DNA of 64,000 nt from Aequorivita sp. (GCA_030690315.1 JAUYGY010000028.1:110990-174989), one strand, 5' to 3'; positions 53,204-62,338 are shown, counted from the stretch's first letter. Numbers and translations: made by a program. Notes: a model not told the origin generated them from the sequence alone.

Positions 53204-53539
53204 TTATTTACTCCCCAGCATGACTAGCTCGTTGCATACTACCTCCGTAATATATTTTTTATTTCCTTCTTTATCATCATATGATCTGGAAGTTAGTTTT
53301 CCTTCAATTGCCACTTCTTTTCCTTTTGTGACATAGTTTTCAATAATTTCAGCGGTTTTTCCCCAGGCTACGATGTTGTGCCATTGGGTGTCCGTGACCT
53401 TTTCACCTTTTTGGTTTTTATAGGTTTCATTCGTTGCGATGCTGAATTTGGCAAGCTTCTTTCCACCATCAAGATTTACAATTTCAGGATCCTTTCCTAA
53501 ATTTCCAATCAACTGTACTTTGTTTCTAAGTGTGCTCAT
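53204..53539 (-). CDS. ssb: Single-stranded DNA-binding protein, short form
   Basis: 111 residues: the OB-fold only (STLRNKVQLIGNLGKDPE, DTQWHNIVAWGKTAEI, GKEVAIEGKLTSRSY). The acidic C-terminal tail that recruits repair proteins (usually ending in DDDIPF) is absent. It is thus likely a secondary SSB rather than the housekeeping one. It has its own promoter and terminator, so it is not cotranscribed with recQ, which lies downstream. Confidence 0.93.
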   Translation of the reverse strand: MSTLRNKVQLIGNLGKDPEIVNLDGGKKLAKFSIATNETYKNQKGEKVTDTQWHNIVAWGKTAEIIENYVTKGKEVAIEGKLTSRSYDDKEGNKKYITEVVCNELVMLGSK

Positions 53540-53574
53540 GATTTCTAATATTTAATGTTAAACAATTGATACTA

Positions 53575-53607
53575 TCGAATTTCATTTTATTCGACAGGAC
53601 AAACTTA
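53575..53607 (-). promoter_or_regulatory. ssb -7 box and leader inverted repeat
   Basis: TAAGTTTG on the minus strand (53607-53600), exact match, 60 nt before the ATG. The leader contains the inverted repeat TCGAAT (53575-53580)/ATTCGA (53589-53594) with an 8-nt spacer, just downstream of the expected start site; a possible regulator site. Confidence 0.5.
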
Positions 53608-53800
53608 CATTGGCTTCCAAATTTTAGTTGGTTGTTACTTATTTACTTTCGTTTATAGTTGTTTGTAATCGTTTGAAAATGACTATAACATTAAAAATCA
53701 GAATATTAAGAAATTTTAGTAATTTCTGAGTTGTAAATATTTTTTTGTAAATTCAATTTTAAAGAACGTATTTCTTTAATATCGAATTAAATTATTGTGT

Positions 53801-54379
53801 ATGAATAGCAACAGATTGGAAGCTTTTAGCGATGGCGTGCTCGCCATTATTATTACCATTATGGTTTTGGAATTGAAAATTCCCCACGGTACCGATATCG
53901 AAGATATTACGCACCTATTTCCAGTTTTTTTAAGTTATGTGCTAAGTTTTATTTACATAGGAATTTACTGGAACAATCACCACCATATGATGCATGTCGT
54001 ACAAAAAGTGAATGGCAGTATTTTGTGGGCAAACCTTCACTTGCTGTTTTGGCTGTCGTTGATTCCTTTTGCAACTGGGTGGATGGGCGAAAATAATTTT
54101 GTGGAATTGCCAATGGCACTTTACGGAATAGTGCTTTTAATGGCCGCAATTGCATATTTTATTCTGCAAAATAGAATTTTAGCAATCCAAGGAAAAGATT
54201 CCTCATTATCAAAAGCAGTGGGGAAAGATTTTAAAGGAAAAGCATCTCCAATTTTATATGGTATCGCAATTATTTCGGCATTTTATAAACCGTGGATTGC
54301 CGCTGCGCTTTATGTTTTGGTAGCACTTATGTGGCTTATCCCAGATAAACGTATTGAAAAGATTTATAAGGAAAATTAG
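53801..54379 (+). CDS. TMEM175-family (DUF1211) membrane protein
   Basis: 192 residues with six TM helices. The first helix carries the family signature RLEAFSDGVLAIIITIMVLEL (RxxxFSDG), which lines the ion pore of TMEM175 potassium channels. Bacterial members are K+-leak channels by family knowledge; here it is inferred. The ATG at 53801 is chosen over a start two codons earlier. It converges with the CBS gene with a 5-nt gap. Confidence 0.9.
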   Translation: MNSNRLEAFSDGVLAIIITIMVLELKIPHGTDIEDITHLFPVFLSYVLSFIYIGIYWNNHHHMMHVVQKVNGSILWANLHLLFWLSLIPFATGWMGENNFVELPMALYGIVLLMAAIAYFILQNRILAIQGKDSSLSKAVGKDFKGKASPILYGIAIISAFYKPWIAAALYVLVALMWLIPDKRIEKIYKEN

Positions 54380-54384
54380 AAACT

Positions 54385-54846
54385 TTACCAAGTCTGCCCT
54401 TTAAGGTCCATGGCAGCCCTCAGCACATCCCGCTGACTTATTTGCCCAGCCAGTTTTCCATTTTCTATTATGGGAAATCGGCGGTGTTTTGATTCCAAAA
54501 ATTTATTGGCCGCATCCAGTACGTTCATATCGCCATCAATGGTATCCACATTTTTAATCATGTGCTGCTCTACTTTCACGTCTTCCATGGGGTGGTTGTG
54601 ATAGCGGCAATCACTCAACTGTTTCATACAATCGCCTTCGGAAATGATCCCGACCAATTCATTTTTATCGTTGACAACAGGTCCGCCGGATATTTTTTTC
54701 TTCAAAAGAATTTCCATCACTTCAAGAACGGATTGTTCGGGCTTGAATGTGATTAAGTTTCGCGTCATATAATCGGAAACCTTTATTTTTTCCGAAGAAC
54801 CTTTTTGGGGCTTTGCCCTTCTGCCAATAAAACTTTTAATTCCCAT
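54385..54846 (-). CDS. CBS-domain protein
   Basis: 153 residues with two CBS motifs (about residues 27-80 and 92-150: VSDYMTRNLITFKPEQSVLEVMEI and MIKNVDTIDGDMNVLDAANKFLE). It has no attached catalytic domain. CBS pairs bind adenosine nucleotides and usually act as energy sensors. The partner is not obvious. Confidence 0.92.
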   Translation of the reverse strand: MGIKSFIGRRAKPQKGSSEKIKVSDYMTRNLITFKPEQSVLEVMEILLKKKISGGPVVNDKNELVGIISEGDCMKQLSDCRYHNHPMEDVKVEQHMIKNVDTIDGDMNVLDAANKFLESKHRRFPIIENGKLAGQISQRDVLRAAMDLKGQTW

Positions 54847-54891
54847 ACTATCAAATTTTTGCGAACTTCTAATATAATCATTTTTGTCAAA

Positions 54892-54980
54892 TTAAGTTAT
54901 TAGGGTATTAAGTAATTAATTATTGGAGGTCTTCGGTGAGTGAGCGCTAACAATTCAATAATCAGTAACCCCTAACTTAA
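54892..54980. repeat. Possible small inverted-repeat element (89 nt)
   Basis: TTAAGTTA at the left end and TAACTTAA at the right end, each next to a G- or C-run (AGGG; CCCC), enclosing A+T-rich sequence with a short GGTCTTCGGTGAGTGAGCG segment. No target duplication is evident. It lies between the CBS gene and the M28 peptidase gene. Confidence 0.45.
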
Positions 54981-55021
54981 CGCGATAAAATTGTATTTTT
55001 ATCAACCTAAACTTCCCAACC

Positions 55022-57391
55022 ATGAAAAAAATTGACGCAGTTCTTTCGCTCCTGCTCATTATTGCGCTCATCTTTTACAGTTTTTATAGTTTGTCTCCAC
55101 ATTACAAGGCAGATGAAGTGGTTCCGGCAACTGAATTTTCTGTTGATAGGGCACTGCAACCCTTAAGCGAAATTTCAAAAAAACCACATTATTTAGGTTC
55201 CGAAGGACACGCAGAGGTTCGTGAATTTTTAATAACTGAGTTGCGAAAATTGGGCCTCGATCCACATATTCAAGAAGGCTTTAGCCTAAATCCCGAATCG
55301 AAAACACTGAACAAGCCTATCAATATTGTTGCACGAATAAAAGGTTTAGAAGAAGGTAATACACTTTTACTGCTTTCACATTACGATAGTGCGCTGGTAC
55401 CTTCCTTTGGCGCGAGCGATGCCGGAAGTGGGTTGGTCACAATTTTGGAAAGCGTGCGCGCATATCTGGCTTCGCGGGAACAGCCAAAAAACGATATTAT
55501 AATTCTTTTTTCCGATGCCGAAGAAATTGGGTTGGATGGAGCCAAGCTTTTTGTGAACGAACACCCGTGGGCAAAAAATGTGGGGTTGGTGCTCAACTTT
55601 GAAGCACGCGGAAGCAGTGGACCCAGTAATATGATTTTGGAAACTAACGGCGGAAATTCCGTACTAGTAAAAGAATTCGTAAAAGCCAACCCAGATTTTC
55701 CCGTGGCTTCCTCATTGATGTACAGCGTTTACAAAATGTTGCCGAATGATACCGATTCCACCATTTTTAGGGAAGACGGCGATGTACCTAGTTTTTTCTT
55801 CGCCTTTATTGACAGTCATTTTAACTATCACACTGCCAATGACAACTATTATAATTTAAGCGACAATTCACTGGCGCATCAAGGCAGTTATTTGCTTCCG
55901 TTAATTCATTATTTTGCAAATGCCGATCTCTCAAAGTTGAAGTCTGAAACCGACGATGTTTATGTAAATTTCCCGTGGGTAAAAATGATAAGCTACCCGT
56001 TTTCGTGGATTTTACCGATGCTCATTTTGGCAACGCTGTTATTTTTGTTCCTAATTTTTTACGGACTTTACAGAAGAAAATTGAACGGGAAAATGATGGG
56101 GTTGGGTTTTATTCCATTTTTGATTTCTCTTATTAGTTGTGGCATTATTGGTTTTTTTGGGTGGAAATTGATTTTGGCACTCTATCCGCAATACGCCGAA
56201 ATCCAACAAGGTTTTACCTATAACGGGCATTGGTATATTGCATTTTTTGTTTTTCTTTCCTTGACTATTACGTTTGCGATTTATAAAAAATTCACCAAAA
56301 AATTCTTCGAGCCCTCATTTTATGTTGCCCCGATGTTGTTTTGGCTTTTGATAAACGTTGCGGTATTTATTATTCTGAAAGGCGCCGCCTTCTTCATTAT
56401 TCCCGTGTTTTTTGGGTTGTTGTCGTTTTTTGTAATGCTTCGGCAGGAACGCCCCAGCCTTTTGTCGATGGCGCTTATGGCAGTTCCCGCAATCTTTATT
56501 TTTGCACCGCTCATTCAGTTTTTTCCGGTGGGACTTGGTTTAAAAATGCTCGTGATTAGTTGTGTTTTCACCGTTTTACTCTTTGCGTTGCTTTGGCCGG
56601 TTTTTGGATATTATAAAATGAAAGGCTTCCTTTCTGTACTATGTTTGTTGCTCGCCGTGTTTTTCTTCATAAAAGCACATTCCAAAAGTGATTTTTCCGA
56701 AGAACGAAAAAAACCAAACAGCTTGGTTTATTTTAAAGACGCCGATGCCAGCAAATCTTATTGGTTGACTTACGATAAAGAAATTGATGAATGGACCCAG
56801 CAATATTTAGGCGAAAACCCCGAAGATGCTTCCCAAATTTTGGGCGAAGCTTCCTATAATAAATATGGAACCAATTTCAGTTATGCAGCCGAAGCTCCCA
56901 AAAAATCCATTCCTGATTTTGAAGTGATTTTGGAAGAGGATGCCCTTGTTGAAAATAGTAGGAATGTACGTTTTACAATCGTTCCAAAGCGAAAAGTAAA
57001 CAAAATAGATTTGTACAGTGTTGAAAATACTCCTTTTAAAACCTTGGAATTCAATGGAAAAAAGGCGTTGATTTCAGATGCTTCAGAAAATTACAGAGGC
57101 ACAAAGAATGAAGCGCTCATCAATTATTACGTTTCTGAAAATGATTCCCTAAAAGTGACATTTTCAGTAGAAAAAGGCATTCCCGTTTCTTTTAAAGTGA
57201 TGGAATATTCTTTTGATTTGATTACCGACCCCCAATTTAATATTTCAAAACGCCCGAATTATATAATGCCGAAACCTTTTGTGATTACGGATGCCGTTGC
57301 CGTGAAGCGTACGTTTTCAGTAGATTCTTTAAAGTTGAGGGTTTTTGATACCTTGCAAGCCAACCCCAAAATACGTTTGAATAATGAGTAA
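55022..57391 (+). CDS. Membrane-anchored M28-family zinc peptidase
   Basis: 789 residues. One N-terminal TM (8-26), an extracytoplasmic M28 peptidase domain with H120-Y-D122 (HYDSA), ASDAGSG, DAEE and FEARGSSG, and the last zinc ligand in FNYHTANDN. About nine TM helices follow (residues ~325-570), then a C-terminal soluble beta-rich domain. The layout resembles the yeast vacuolar Pff1 and other membrane M28 peptidases: a peptide-degrading enzyme on the periplasmic side. The next gene overlaps it by 8 nt. Confidence 0.9.
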   Translation: MKKIDAVLSLLLIIALIFYSFYSLSPHYKADEVVPATEFSVDRALQPLSEISKKPHYLGSEGHAEVREFLITELRKLGLDPHIQEGFSLNPESKTLNKPINIVARIKGLEEGNTLLLLSHYDSALVPSFGASDAGSGLVTILESVRAYLASREQPKNDIIILFSDAEEIGLDGAKLFVNEHPWAKNVGLVLNFEARGSSGPSNMILETNGGNSVLVKEFVKANPDFPVASSLMYSVYKMLPNDTDSTIFREDGDVPSFFFAFIDSHFNYHTANDNYYNLSDNSLAHQGSYLLPLIHYFANADLSKLKSETDDVYVNFPWVKMISYPFSWILPMLILATLLFLFLIFYGLYRRKLNGKMMGLGFIPFLISLISCGIIGFFGWKLILALYPQYAEIQQGFTYNGHWYIAFFVFLSLTITFAIYKKFTKKFFEPSFYVAPMLFWLLINVAVFIILKGAAFFIIPVFFGLLSFFVMLRQERPSLLSMALMAVPAIFIFAPLIQFFPVGLGLKMLVISCVFTVLLFALLWPVFGYYKMKGFLSVLCLLLAVFFFIKAHSKSDFSEERKKPNSLVYFKDADASKSYWLTYDKEIDEWTQQYLGENPEDASQILGEASYNKYGTNFSYAAEAPKKSIPDFEVILEEDALVENSRNVRFTIVPKRKVNKIDLYSVENTPFKTLEFNGKKALISDASENYRGTKNEALINYYVSENDSLKVTFSVEKGIPVSFKVMEYSFDLITDPQFNISKRPNYIMPKPFVITDAVAVKRTFSVDSLKLRVFDTLQANPKIRLNNE

Positions 57392-58190
57392 AACAATAGC
57401 TATTGCCGGGCTGGGTTGGCTCGGACAACCATTGGCATTTCGTTTAACGACGCTGGGCTATACCGTGAAAGGCTCCGTAACCACTGTTGAAAAGGCAACT
57501 TTGCTGCAGCAAAATGGGTTTGATGTTTATCCCGTAGAAATTTCAGAAAGCGGAATTGAGGGCGAAGTTCAAGCTTTGTTGAACAATGCCGATTCTTTGA
57601 TAGTGATGATTCCCCCCGGACTTCGGAAAAATACTGGAGCAGATTATGTGCTGAAAATGATCCATTTGCTTGAAGAAATACGGAATTCTTCCGTGTCGAA
57701 AATAATTTTAGTGAGCAGTACTTCGGTGTATTCCGATTCGCAGGGGAAAATCACCGAAAAGGACGAACCCGTACCCGATACAATCGCTGGAAAACAACTG
57801 CGACAAGTGGAAGAACTCTTTATAAATACGGAAGAATTGAAAACCACAATTGTACGTTTTGGCGGTTTAATCGGCGGAAGTCGTCAGCCCGTAAAATATC
57901 TAGCTGGGCGAAAGGATTTGGCAGATGGAAACGCTCCCGTAAATTTGATTAACCGCCAGGATTGTATCAATATTTTGGTTGAAATTTTAAAACAGAATGC
58001 CTTCGGAAAAGTATTTAATGCAGTAAACCCATATCACCCCAAAAAAGCGGACTATTACATTCAAAAGGCAAAGGAGCTGAGTTTGGAACCGCCAACCTTT
58101 ATGAAAGCCGATTCAAATGAAATTTTTAAGCAAGTAGATTCTGAAAATTTGAAAACTTTTTTAAATTATTCTTTTAAAATTTCTATATAA
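57384..58190 (+). CDS. NAD(P)-dependent SDR-like oxidoreductase/epimerase (YeeZ-like)
   Basis: 268 residues. N-terminal Rossmann motif IAGLGWLGQPLAF (residues 7-19), then SDR-like segments LVSSTSVYSDSQG and IVRFGGLIGGSRQP; the Tyr-x3-Lys catalytic pair is not apparent. It is similar to the YeeZ-like group of NAD-dependent epimerase/dehydratase proteins, whose substrates are unknown. Its start overlaps the M28 peptidase end by 8 nt. A bidirectional terminator follows the stop. Confidence 0.85.
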   Translation: MSKTIAIAGLGWLGQPLAFRLTTLGYTVKGSVTTVEKATLLQQNGFDVYPVEISESGIEGEVQALLNNADSLIVMIPPGLRKNTGADYVLKMIHLLEEIRNSSVSKIILVSSTSVYSDSQGKITEKDEPVPDTIAGKQLRQVEELFINTEELKTTIVRFGGLIGGSRQPVKYLAGRKDLADGNAPVNLINRQDCINILVEILKQNAFGKVFNAVNPYHPKKADYYIQKAKELSLEPPTFMKADSNEIFKQVDSENLKTFLNYSFKISI

Positions 58191-58192
58191 AA

Positions 58193-58218
58193 AAAAGGAG
58201 CCTTTTACAGCTCCTTTT
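58193..58218. terminator. Bidirectional terminator
   Basis: Stem AAAAGGAGC/GCTCCTTTT (9 bp, 8-nt loop). T-runs on both strands serve the SDR gene (plus) and the M13 peptidase (minus). Confidence 0.9.
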
Positions 58219-58226
58219 CATTTAAA

Positions 58227-58248
58227 ACATTTCGACTGCGCTCAATGT
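58227..58248 (-). repeat. Conserved-loop mini-hairpin, single unit
   Basis: On the minus strand: stem ACATT/AATGT around GAGCGCAGTCGA, in the gap between the M13 peptidase stop and the bidirectional terminator. Confidence 0.8.
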
Positions 58249-58261
58249 GACATCGGGCAAT

Positions 58262-60328
58262 CTACCAAATGCGAACCCTGTTCTCAGGAGCAACGTACAT
58301 TGGATCACCTTCCTTAATATCAAACGCTTCATAAAAAGCATCAATATTTACCAAAGGCTGTGTAGCACGAACCATTCCTGGAGAGTGCGGATCTGTTTTT
58401 ACTTGGTTGCGTAAAGCTTCCTCACGAGACTTTGTGCGCCAAACGGTTGCCCAGCTCATAAAGAAACGTTGCTCTGGCGTGAAGCCATCAATATTATCGG
58501 GACGGCCGTTTTCTTTGTAAAAACGTTGCAGACCATCGTAAGCACCAAGCACCCCACCAAGGTCACCAATGTTTTCACCCAAAGTGAATTGTCCGTTGAT
58601 GTAAACACTGTCCAAAACTTCAATATTACTGTATTGTTCCGCAAGCTTGTTACCGCGCTCGGTAAAGTTTTTCAAATCAGTTTCAGTCCACCAGTTTACC
58701 AAGTTTCCGTTGGAGTCAAAACGCGAACCGCTGTCATCAAAAGCGTGTGAAATTTCGTGGCCTATTACTGCGCCAATTCCACCGTAGTTTACCGCTTCAT
58801 CTGCTTTGTAATCGTAGAAAGGGGGTTGAAGGATTGCAGCTGGGAAAACTATTTCATTGTTAAATGGGTTGAAATACGCATTCACAGTTTGTGGGCTCAT
58901 TCCCCATTCAGTGCGATCCACGGGCTCATCTATTTTAGCTAGGTTATCTTTAAAATTCCAGGTTTGTACGGCTACCATATTGTCATAATATGTATTGCCC
59001 GTCTTCACTTTCATTTCTGAATAGTCTTTCCACTTATCTGGATATCCAACCTTTACGGTGAATTTGTCAAGTTTTTCAATAGCTTTCACTTTCGTGCTGT
59101 CACTCATCCATTCCAATGCGTTGATGCGGTCTTTGTAAGCCGCAATCACATTTGCAATCATAGATTCTGCTTTTTCTTTTGCTTCCGGCGGGAACATTTG
59201 GTCCACATACAATTTCCCCAAAGCTTCACCTACGCTTCCGTTAACGGTTGCAAGAGCACGCTCGGTTGCAGGTTTTTGCTTTTTGGTTCCGTTCAGGGTT
59301 TGGCTGTAAAAGTCCCAATTTGCTTTATCAATCTCGGTACTCAACATTCCTGCAGAATTATTAAGGGTTGACCAACGCATTACCGTTTTCCAAGTTTCAA
59401 AATCTGGTTTTGCAAACATTTGGTTTAATGTTTCCATATATTTTGGTTGCATCACGATAACGGTATCCATTTTTTTGGAAACACCCAATCCTTTAAAAGC
59501 CTCTTCCCACTGAATTTGCGGAAGGCTATTTTGAAGTTCCGCAACGCTACGTGGATTGTTGAAATTTCTAAAATCGCGACTCGCTACTTTGTCCAATCTT
59601 GGGGTGGCAAGTTTTGTTTCAAAAGCTAAAATAGTTTCTGCTTGCTTGCGCGCAGATTCTTCCGTATCACCCAAAAATTGAAGCATTCGTGTAATATGAT
59701 CTACATACTGCTGACGGATTTTTACCGAAGCCGGATCTGTATTTGTATAAAAATCACGGTCGGGAAGACCCAATCCACCGGGAGTGATGTATGCGGAGTT
59801 CATCGCACTATTGTTTGGGTTTGAAAATGCCGCAAGACCCAAAAATGGTTGTGAAACAGCAACAGCATCCTCACTCATCAATTTTTGAAAATCTTCCATG
59901 CTGTTCATGGCTGCAATTTTTTCAAGTGTTGGTTTTAGTGGATCAATACCGGCTTTATTTCTAGCAACCGAATCTAACTGAGATTCATAAATCATCAAAG
60001 CTTTGGCTTGGTCTGTTTCAGGGGCGTACTTTCCACTTTCTTTTGCTTTTGCCAAAATATTCAGCATATCGGCATCAGTTTTCTTTCTTAGGATTGTGAA
60101 CCCGGCCCAACTTGTTTGGTCGTCTGGAATCTCGTTGTTCTTCATCCAGTTTCCGTTCACGTAATTGTAAAAATCTACTTTCGGACTAACGGTAGTGTCC
60201 ATGTTTGCCAAGATAATTCCGTGTGGTTCATTATCTGTTACGGCCACTTCGGTCTTCTCTTTACAAGCGGTTGCGGCTACGGCAATAACTGCAAAAGCCA
60301 CAACGGGTTTTAAAAAATTTGTTTTCAT
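58262..60328 (-). CDS. M13-family zinc metallopeptidase lipoprotein (PepO/neprilysin-like)
   Basis: 688 residues with a lipobox (AATAC, C22), so it is a surface or periplasmic lipoprotein. Zinc motif H524-E-I-S-H528, then GENIGDLGG with the third ligand, and the family C-terminal ending with NRVRIW. The N-terminal half (NYVNGNWMKNNEIPDD) is the M13 alpha-helical domain. It cleaves short peptides outside the cytoplasm. It has its own promoter region with an A+T-rich palindromic leader. Confidence 0.95.
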   Translation of the reverse strand: MKTNFLKPVVAFAVIAVAATACKEKTEVAVTDNEPHGIILANMDTTVSPKVDFYNYVNGNWMKNNEIPDDQTSWAGFTILRKKTDADMLNILAKAKESGKYAPETDQAKALMIYESQLDSVARNKAGIDPLKPTLEKIAAMNSMEDFQKLMSEDAVAVSQPFLGLAAFSNPNNSAMNSAYITPGGLGLPDRDFYTNTDPASVKIRQQYVDHITRMLQFLGDTEESARKQAETILAFETKLATPRLDKVASRDFRNFNNPRSVAELQNSLPQIQWEEAFKGLGVSKKMDTVIVMQPKYMETLNQMFAKPDFETWKTVMRWSTLNNSAGMLSTEIDKANWDFYSQTLNGTKKQKPATERALATVNGSVGEALGKLYVDQMFPPEAKEKAESMIANVIAAYKDRINALEWMSDSTKVKAIEKLDKFTVKVGYPDKWKDYSEMKVKTGNTYYDNMVAVQTWNFKDNLAKIDEPVDRTEWGMSPQTVNAYFNPFNNEIVFPAAILQPPFYDYKADEAVNYGGIGAVIGHEISHAFDDSGSRFDSNGNLVNWWTETDLKNFTERGNKLAEQYSNIEVLDSVYINGQFTLGENIGDLGGVLGAYDGLQRFYKENGRPDNIDGFTPEQRFFMSWATVWRTKSREEALRNQVKTDPHSPGMVRATQPLVNIDAFYEAFDIKEGDPMYVAPENRVRIW

Positions 60329-60483
60329 CGGGGTTTATTATTTGTTTTTAACGGAAGATGGAATGCCCAAATTATTCATCTTCGATTAATTAAATTTAAT
60401 AGCGGGGCATTTTATTATTTTAAATTCTAGTATTTATTGTTTGAATTTATTTGAAATGATAAGTTGTCTTTTCCCTGTGTTTG

Positions 60484-61074
60484 TTACACTTTTTTGTTCT
60501 TTTTGTCCTGAAGTTCCAAATTCAATATTGAATCTTGGTAACGTTTTTGTTTTTTCAGTTCGGTTTCTTCGTCGTCTTTTCTTTGGAAATCGATTTCGTC
60601 TTTTTGGAACTTTTCGTTCAGTTGCACTATTAAGTTGTTTACGGCAATATTCATCTCAATTACGGAATTTTGGATTTGGGAAGAATCCATAATGGATTGA
60701 TGAGCCGTTTGAAACAACAATTCAGACCGCGTTTTTAAAACCAGCAATCTACTGTTTATGGGCGCTGTGTTGAGCGTATCTGGAATTTTTTTGAAAAGTG
60801 AATCTGAAAATTCCTTCATGCGTTCGGAGCGGGTTTGTAAGGCTTCATAGTTGCTGCCGTTCATGTTTTTTGCTTCGAGCAAAAAGTCTTCCAAAACGCC
60901 CCAATGTATTGCTTGCTCTTTCGCCGGGGCGGAAAGCTCAGGAAAATTATATTCTTTATAGCCAAAAATAATGGAAGCGTCGTTTGAAGGCTTTTGGTTT
61001 TGGTTTTCTTCGGAAGTATTTCCGCAGGAAAAAATAAAACCAACAATCACAAAAAGGGAAATTATAAATCTCAT
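60484..61074 (-). CDS. Lipoprotein of unknown function, coiled-coil rich
   Basis: 196 residues with a lipobox (FIFSC, C17). The mature part is mainly helical, with a charged C-terminal part (DDEETELKKQKRYQDSIL) likely to form a coiled coil. No recognised domain. It has its own -7 box divergent from tdh, and lies 155 nt upstream of the M13 peptidase gene on the same strand. Confidence 0.75.
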   Translation of the reverse strand: MRFIISLFVIVGFIFSCGNTSEENQNQKPSNDASIIFGYKEYNFPELSAPAKEQAIHWGVLEDFLLEAKNMNGSNYEALQTRSERMKEFSDSLFKKIPDTLNTAPINSRLLVLKTRSELLFQTAHQSIMDSSQIQNSVIEMNIAVNNLIVQLNEKFQKDEIDFQRKDDEETELKKQKRYQDSILNLELQDKKNKKV

Positions 61075-61091
61075 AAAAATTTAAAGAGGCA

Positions 61092-61099
61092 CAAAGATA
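61092..61099 (-). promoter_or_regulatory. -7 box for the coiled-coil lipoprotein
   Basis: On the minus strand TATCTTTG, exact match, 17 nt before the ATG at 61074. Part of a divergent promoter pair with 61127. Confidence 0.5.
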
Positions 61100-61126
61100 C
61101 TGGATATTAACCACATGGAAGGTAAA

Positions 61127-61134
61127 TATTTTTG
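61127..61134 (+). promoter_or_regulatory. tdh -7 box
   Basis: TATTTTTG, exact match, 56 nt before the ATG at 61191; divergent from the box at 61092. Confidence 0.45.
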
Positions 61135-61190
61135 CCTTTGAAAGAAGTGATAATATGTATATTTACACTTCATTTTTGAAAAAGAAAAAT

Positions 61191-62138
61191 ATGAAGAAAC
61201 GAATTCTAATCATTGGCGCCTGCGGACAGATAGGGACGGAATTAACGGTTTATTTGCGCGAAAAATTCGGGAAGCACAAAGTAATAGCCAGTGACATTCG
61301 CGAAGGGGATGAGGAATTGATGAAAAGTGGTCCATTTGAAATTTTGGACGCCATGGATTACAATGCGGTTGAAGAAATAGTGATGCGCCATGAAATTACC
61401 GATGTTTATTTAATGGCGGCCATGCTTTCAGCAACGGCGGAAAAATTTCCGATGAAAGGTTGGAACCTGAATATGGATTCACTTTTTCATGTATTGAATT
61501 TGGCGAAGGAGAAAAAAATCGAAAAAATTTTCTGGCCTTCCAGCATTGCTGTTTTTGGCCCCACAACACCCAAAACAGACACGCCACAGCGCACGGTTAT
61601 GGAGCCTAGCACGGTTTACGGAATCACCAAACAAACGGGCGAGCGTTGGTGTGAATATTATTTTAACCGTTACGGGGTGGATGTGCGCAGCATCCGTTAT
61701 CCGGGCTTGATAAGCTATAAAACGCTTCCGGGCGGCGGTACTACGGATTATGCGGTGGATATTTACCACAAAGCCATGAAACACAAAAAATACGTTTGTT
61801 TTTTGAATTCGGAAACCACACTGCCCATGATGTTTATGGATGATGCAATAAAGGCCACGGTGAATATTATGGAGGCTGAACCTGAAAAGGTTAAAATTAG
61901 AAGTTCCTATAATCTTGCCGCAATGAGTTTTAATCCCGAAGAAATTACCGCCAGTATCCAAAAACACATCCCAGAATTTAAAATTGGGTATGAACCCGAT
62001 TTTAGGCAGGCTATTGCAGACAGCTGGCCACAGAGTATTGACGATACGGAAGCAAGAAATGATTGGGGTTGGAAAAGTGAAATTTCTTTGGATGAAATGA
62101 CCAATATTATGTTGGAAAATTTGAAGGGAAAGTATTGA
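61191..62138 (+). CDS. tdh: L-threonine 3-dehydrogenase, SDR (GalE-like) type
   Basis: 315 residues. NAD-binding G9-A-C-G-Q-I-G15, catalytic Y143-x3-K147 in TVYGITKQTGE, and the PGLISYKTLPGGGTTDYAVD segment diagnostic for the short-chain threonine dehydrogenase described in Flavobacterium frigidimaris. It oxidises threonine to 2-amino-3-ketobutyrate. The ATG at 61191 is chosen over the upstream frame starting at 61155. A terminator follows. Confidence 0.92.
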   Translation: MKKRILIIGACGQIGTELTVYLREKFGKHKVIASDIREGDEELMKSGPFEILDAMDYNAVEEIVMRHEITDVYLMAAMLSATAEKFPMKGWNLNMDSLFHVLNLAKEKKIEKIFWPSSIAVFGPTTPKTDTPQRTVMEPSTVYGITKQTGERWCEYYFNRYGVDVRSIRYPGLISYKTLPGGGTTDYAVDIYHKAMKHKKYVCFLNSETTLPMMFMDDAIKATVNIMEAEPEKVKIRSSYNLAAMSFNPEEITASIQKHIPEFKIGYEPDFRQAIADSWPQSIDDTEARNDWGWKSEISLDEMTNIMLENLKGKY

Positions 62139-62180
62139 ATCTTCCAATTGTAATAATACTGAAATGTTAGATTTCAATAA

Positions 62181-62212
62181 AAAAGCCGTTCTTTTTTTAG
62201 AACGGTTTTTTT
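62181..62212 (+). terminator. tdh terminator
   Basis: A-run, stem GCCGTTCT/AGAACGGT around a T-rich loop, then seven T. Confidence 0.9.
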
Positions 62213-62262
62213 GTAGCCTCGCCAACCCCCAAGCGTCGTGGGAACTTGGGAACTAAAGTTTA
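62210..62262 (-). repeat. Degenerate copy of the tRNA-Arg 3' half
   Basis: Shares GAGGCTACAAA (end of acceptor stem, discriminator and downstream bases), CTTGG, AAGTTC and AAACTTTAG with the intact tRNA-Arg gene next to it, in the same order and orientation, but with a longer, altered T-arm. It cannot fold into a tRNA. It is a tandem duplicate of the 3' half of the tRNA, or the remains of a second tRNA. Confidence 0.65.
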
Positions 62263-62266
62263 TTTG

Positions 62267-62338
62267 TAGCCTCACCAAGAATCGAACTTGGATCTAAAGT
62301 TTAGGAAACTTCTATTCTATCCATTGAACTATGAGGCC
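62267..62338 (-). tRNA. tRNA-Arg(CCU)
   Basis: 72 nt; cloverleaf folds fully: acceptor GGCCTCA/TGAGGCT (one G-U), D-stem GTTC/GAAT, anticodon stem GAAGT/ACTTT with loop TTCCTAA (anticodon CCT, reads AGG), T-arm CCAAG-TTCGATT-CTTGG, discriminator A. The CCA end is not encoded. Confidence 0.95.

Noticed and set aside
61479..62225. Minus-strand ORF of 248 codons
   Set aside because: It is antisense to tdh and runs through the terminator hairpin and into the tRNA remnant; no motif.
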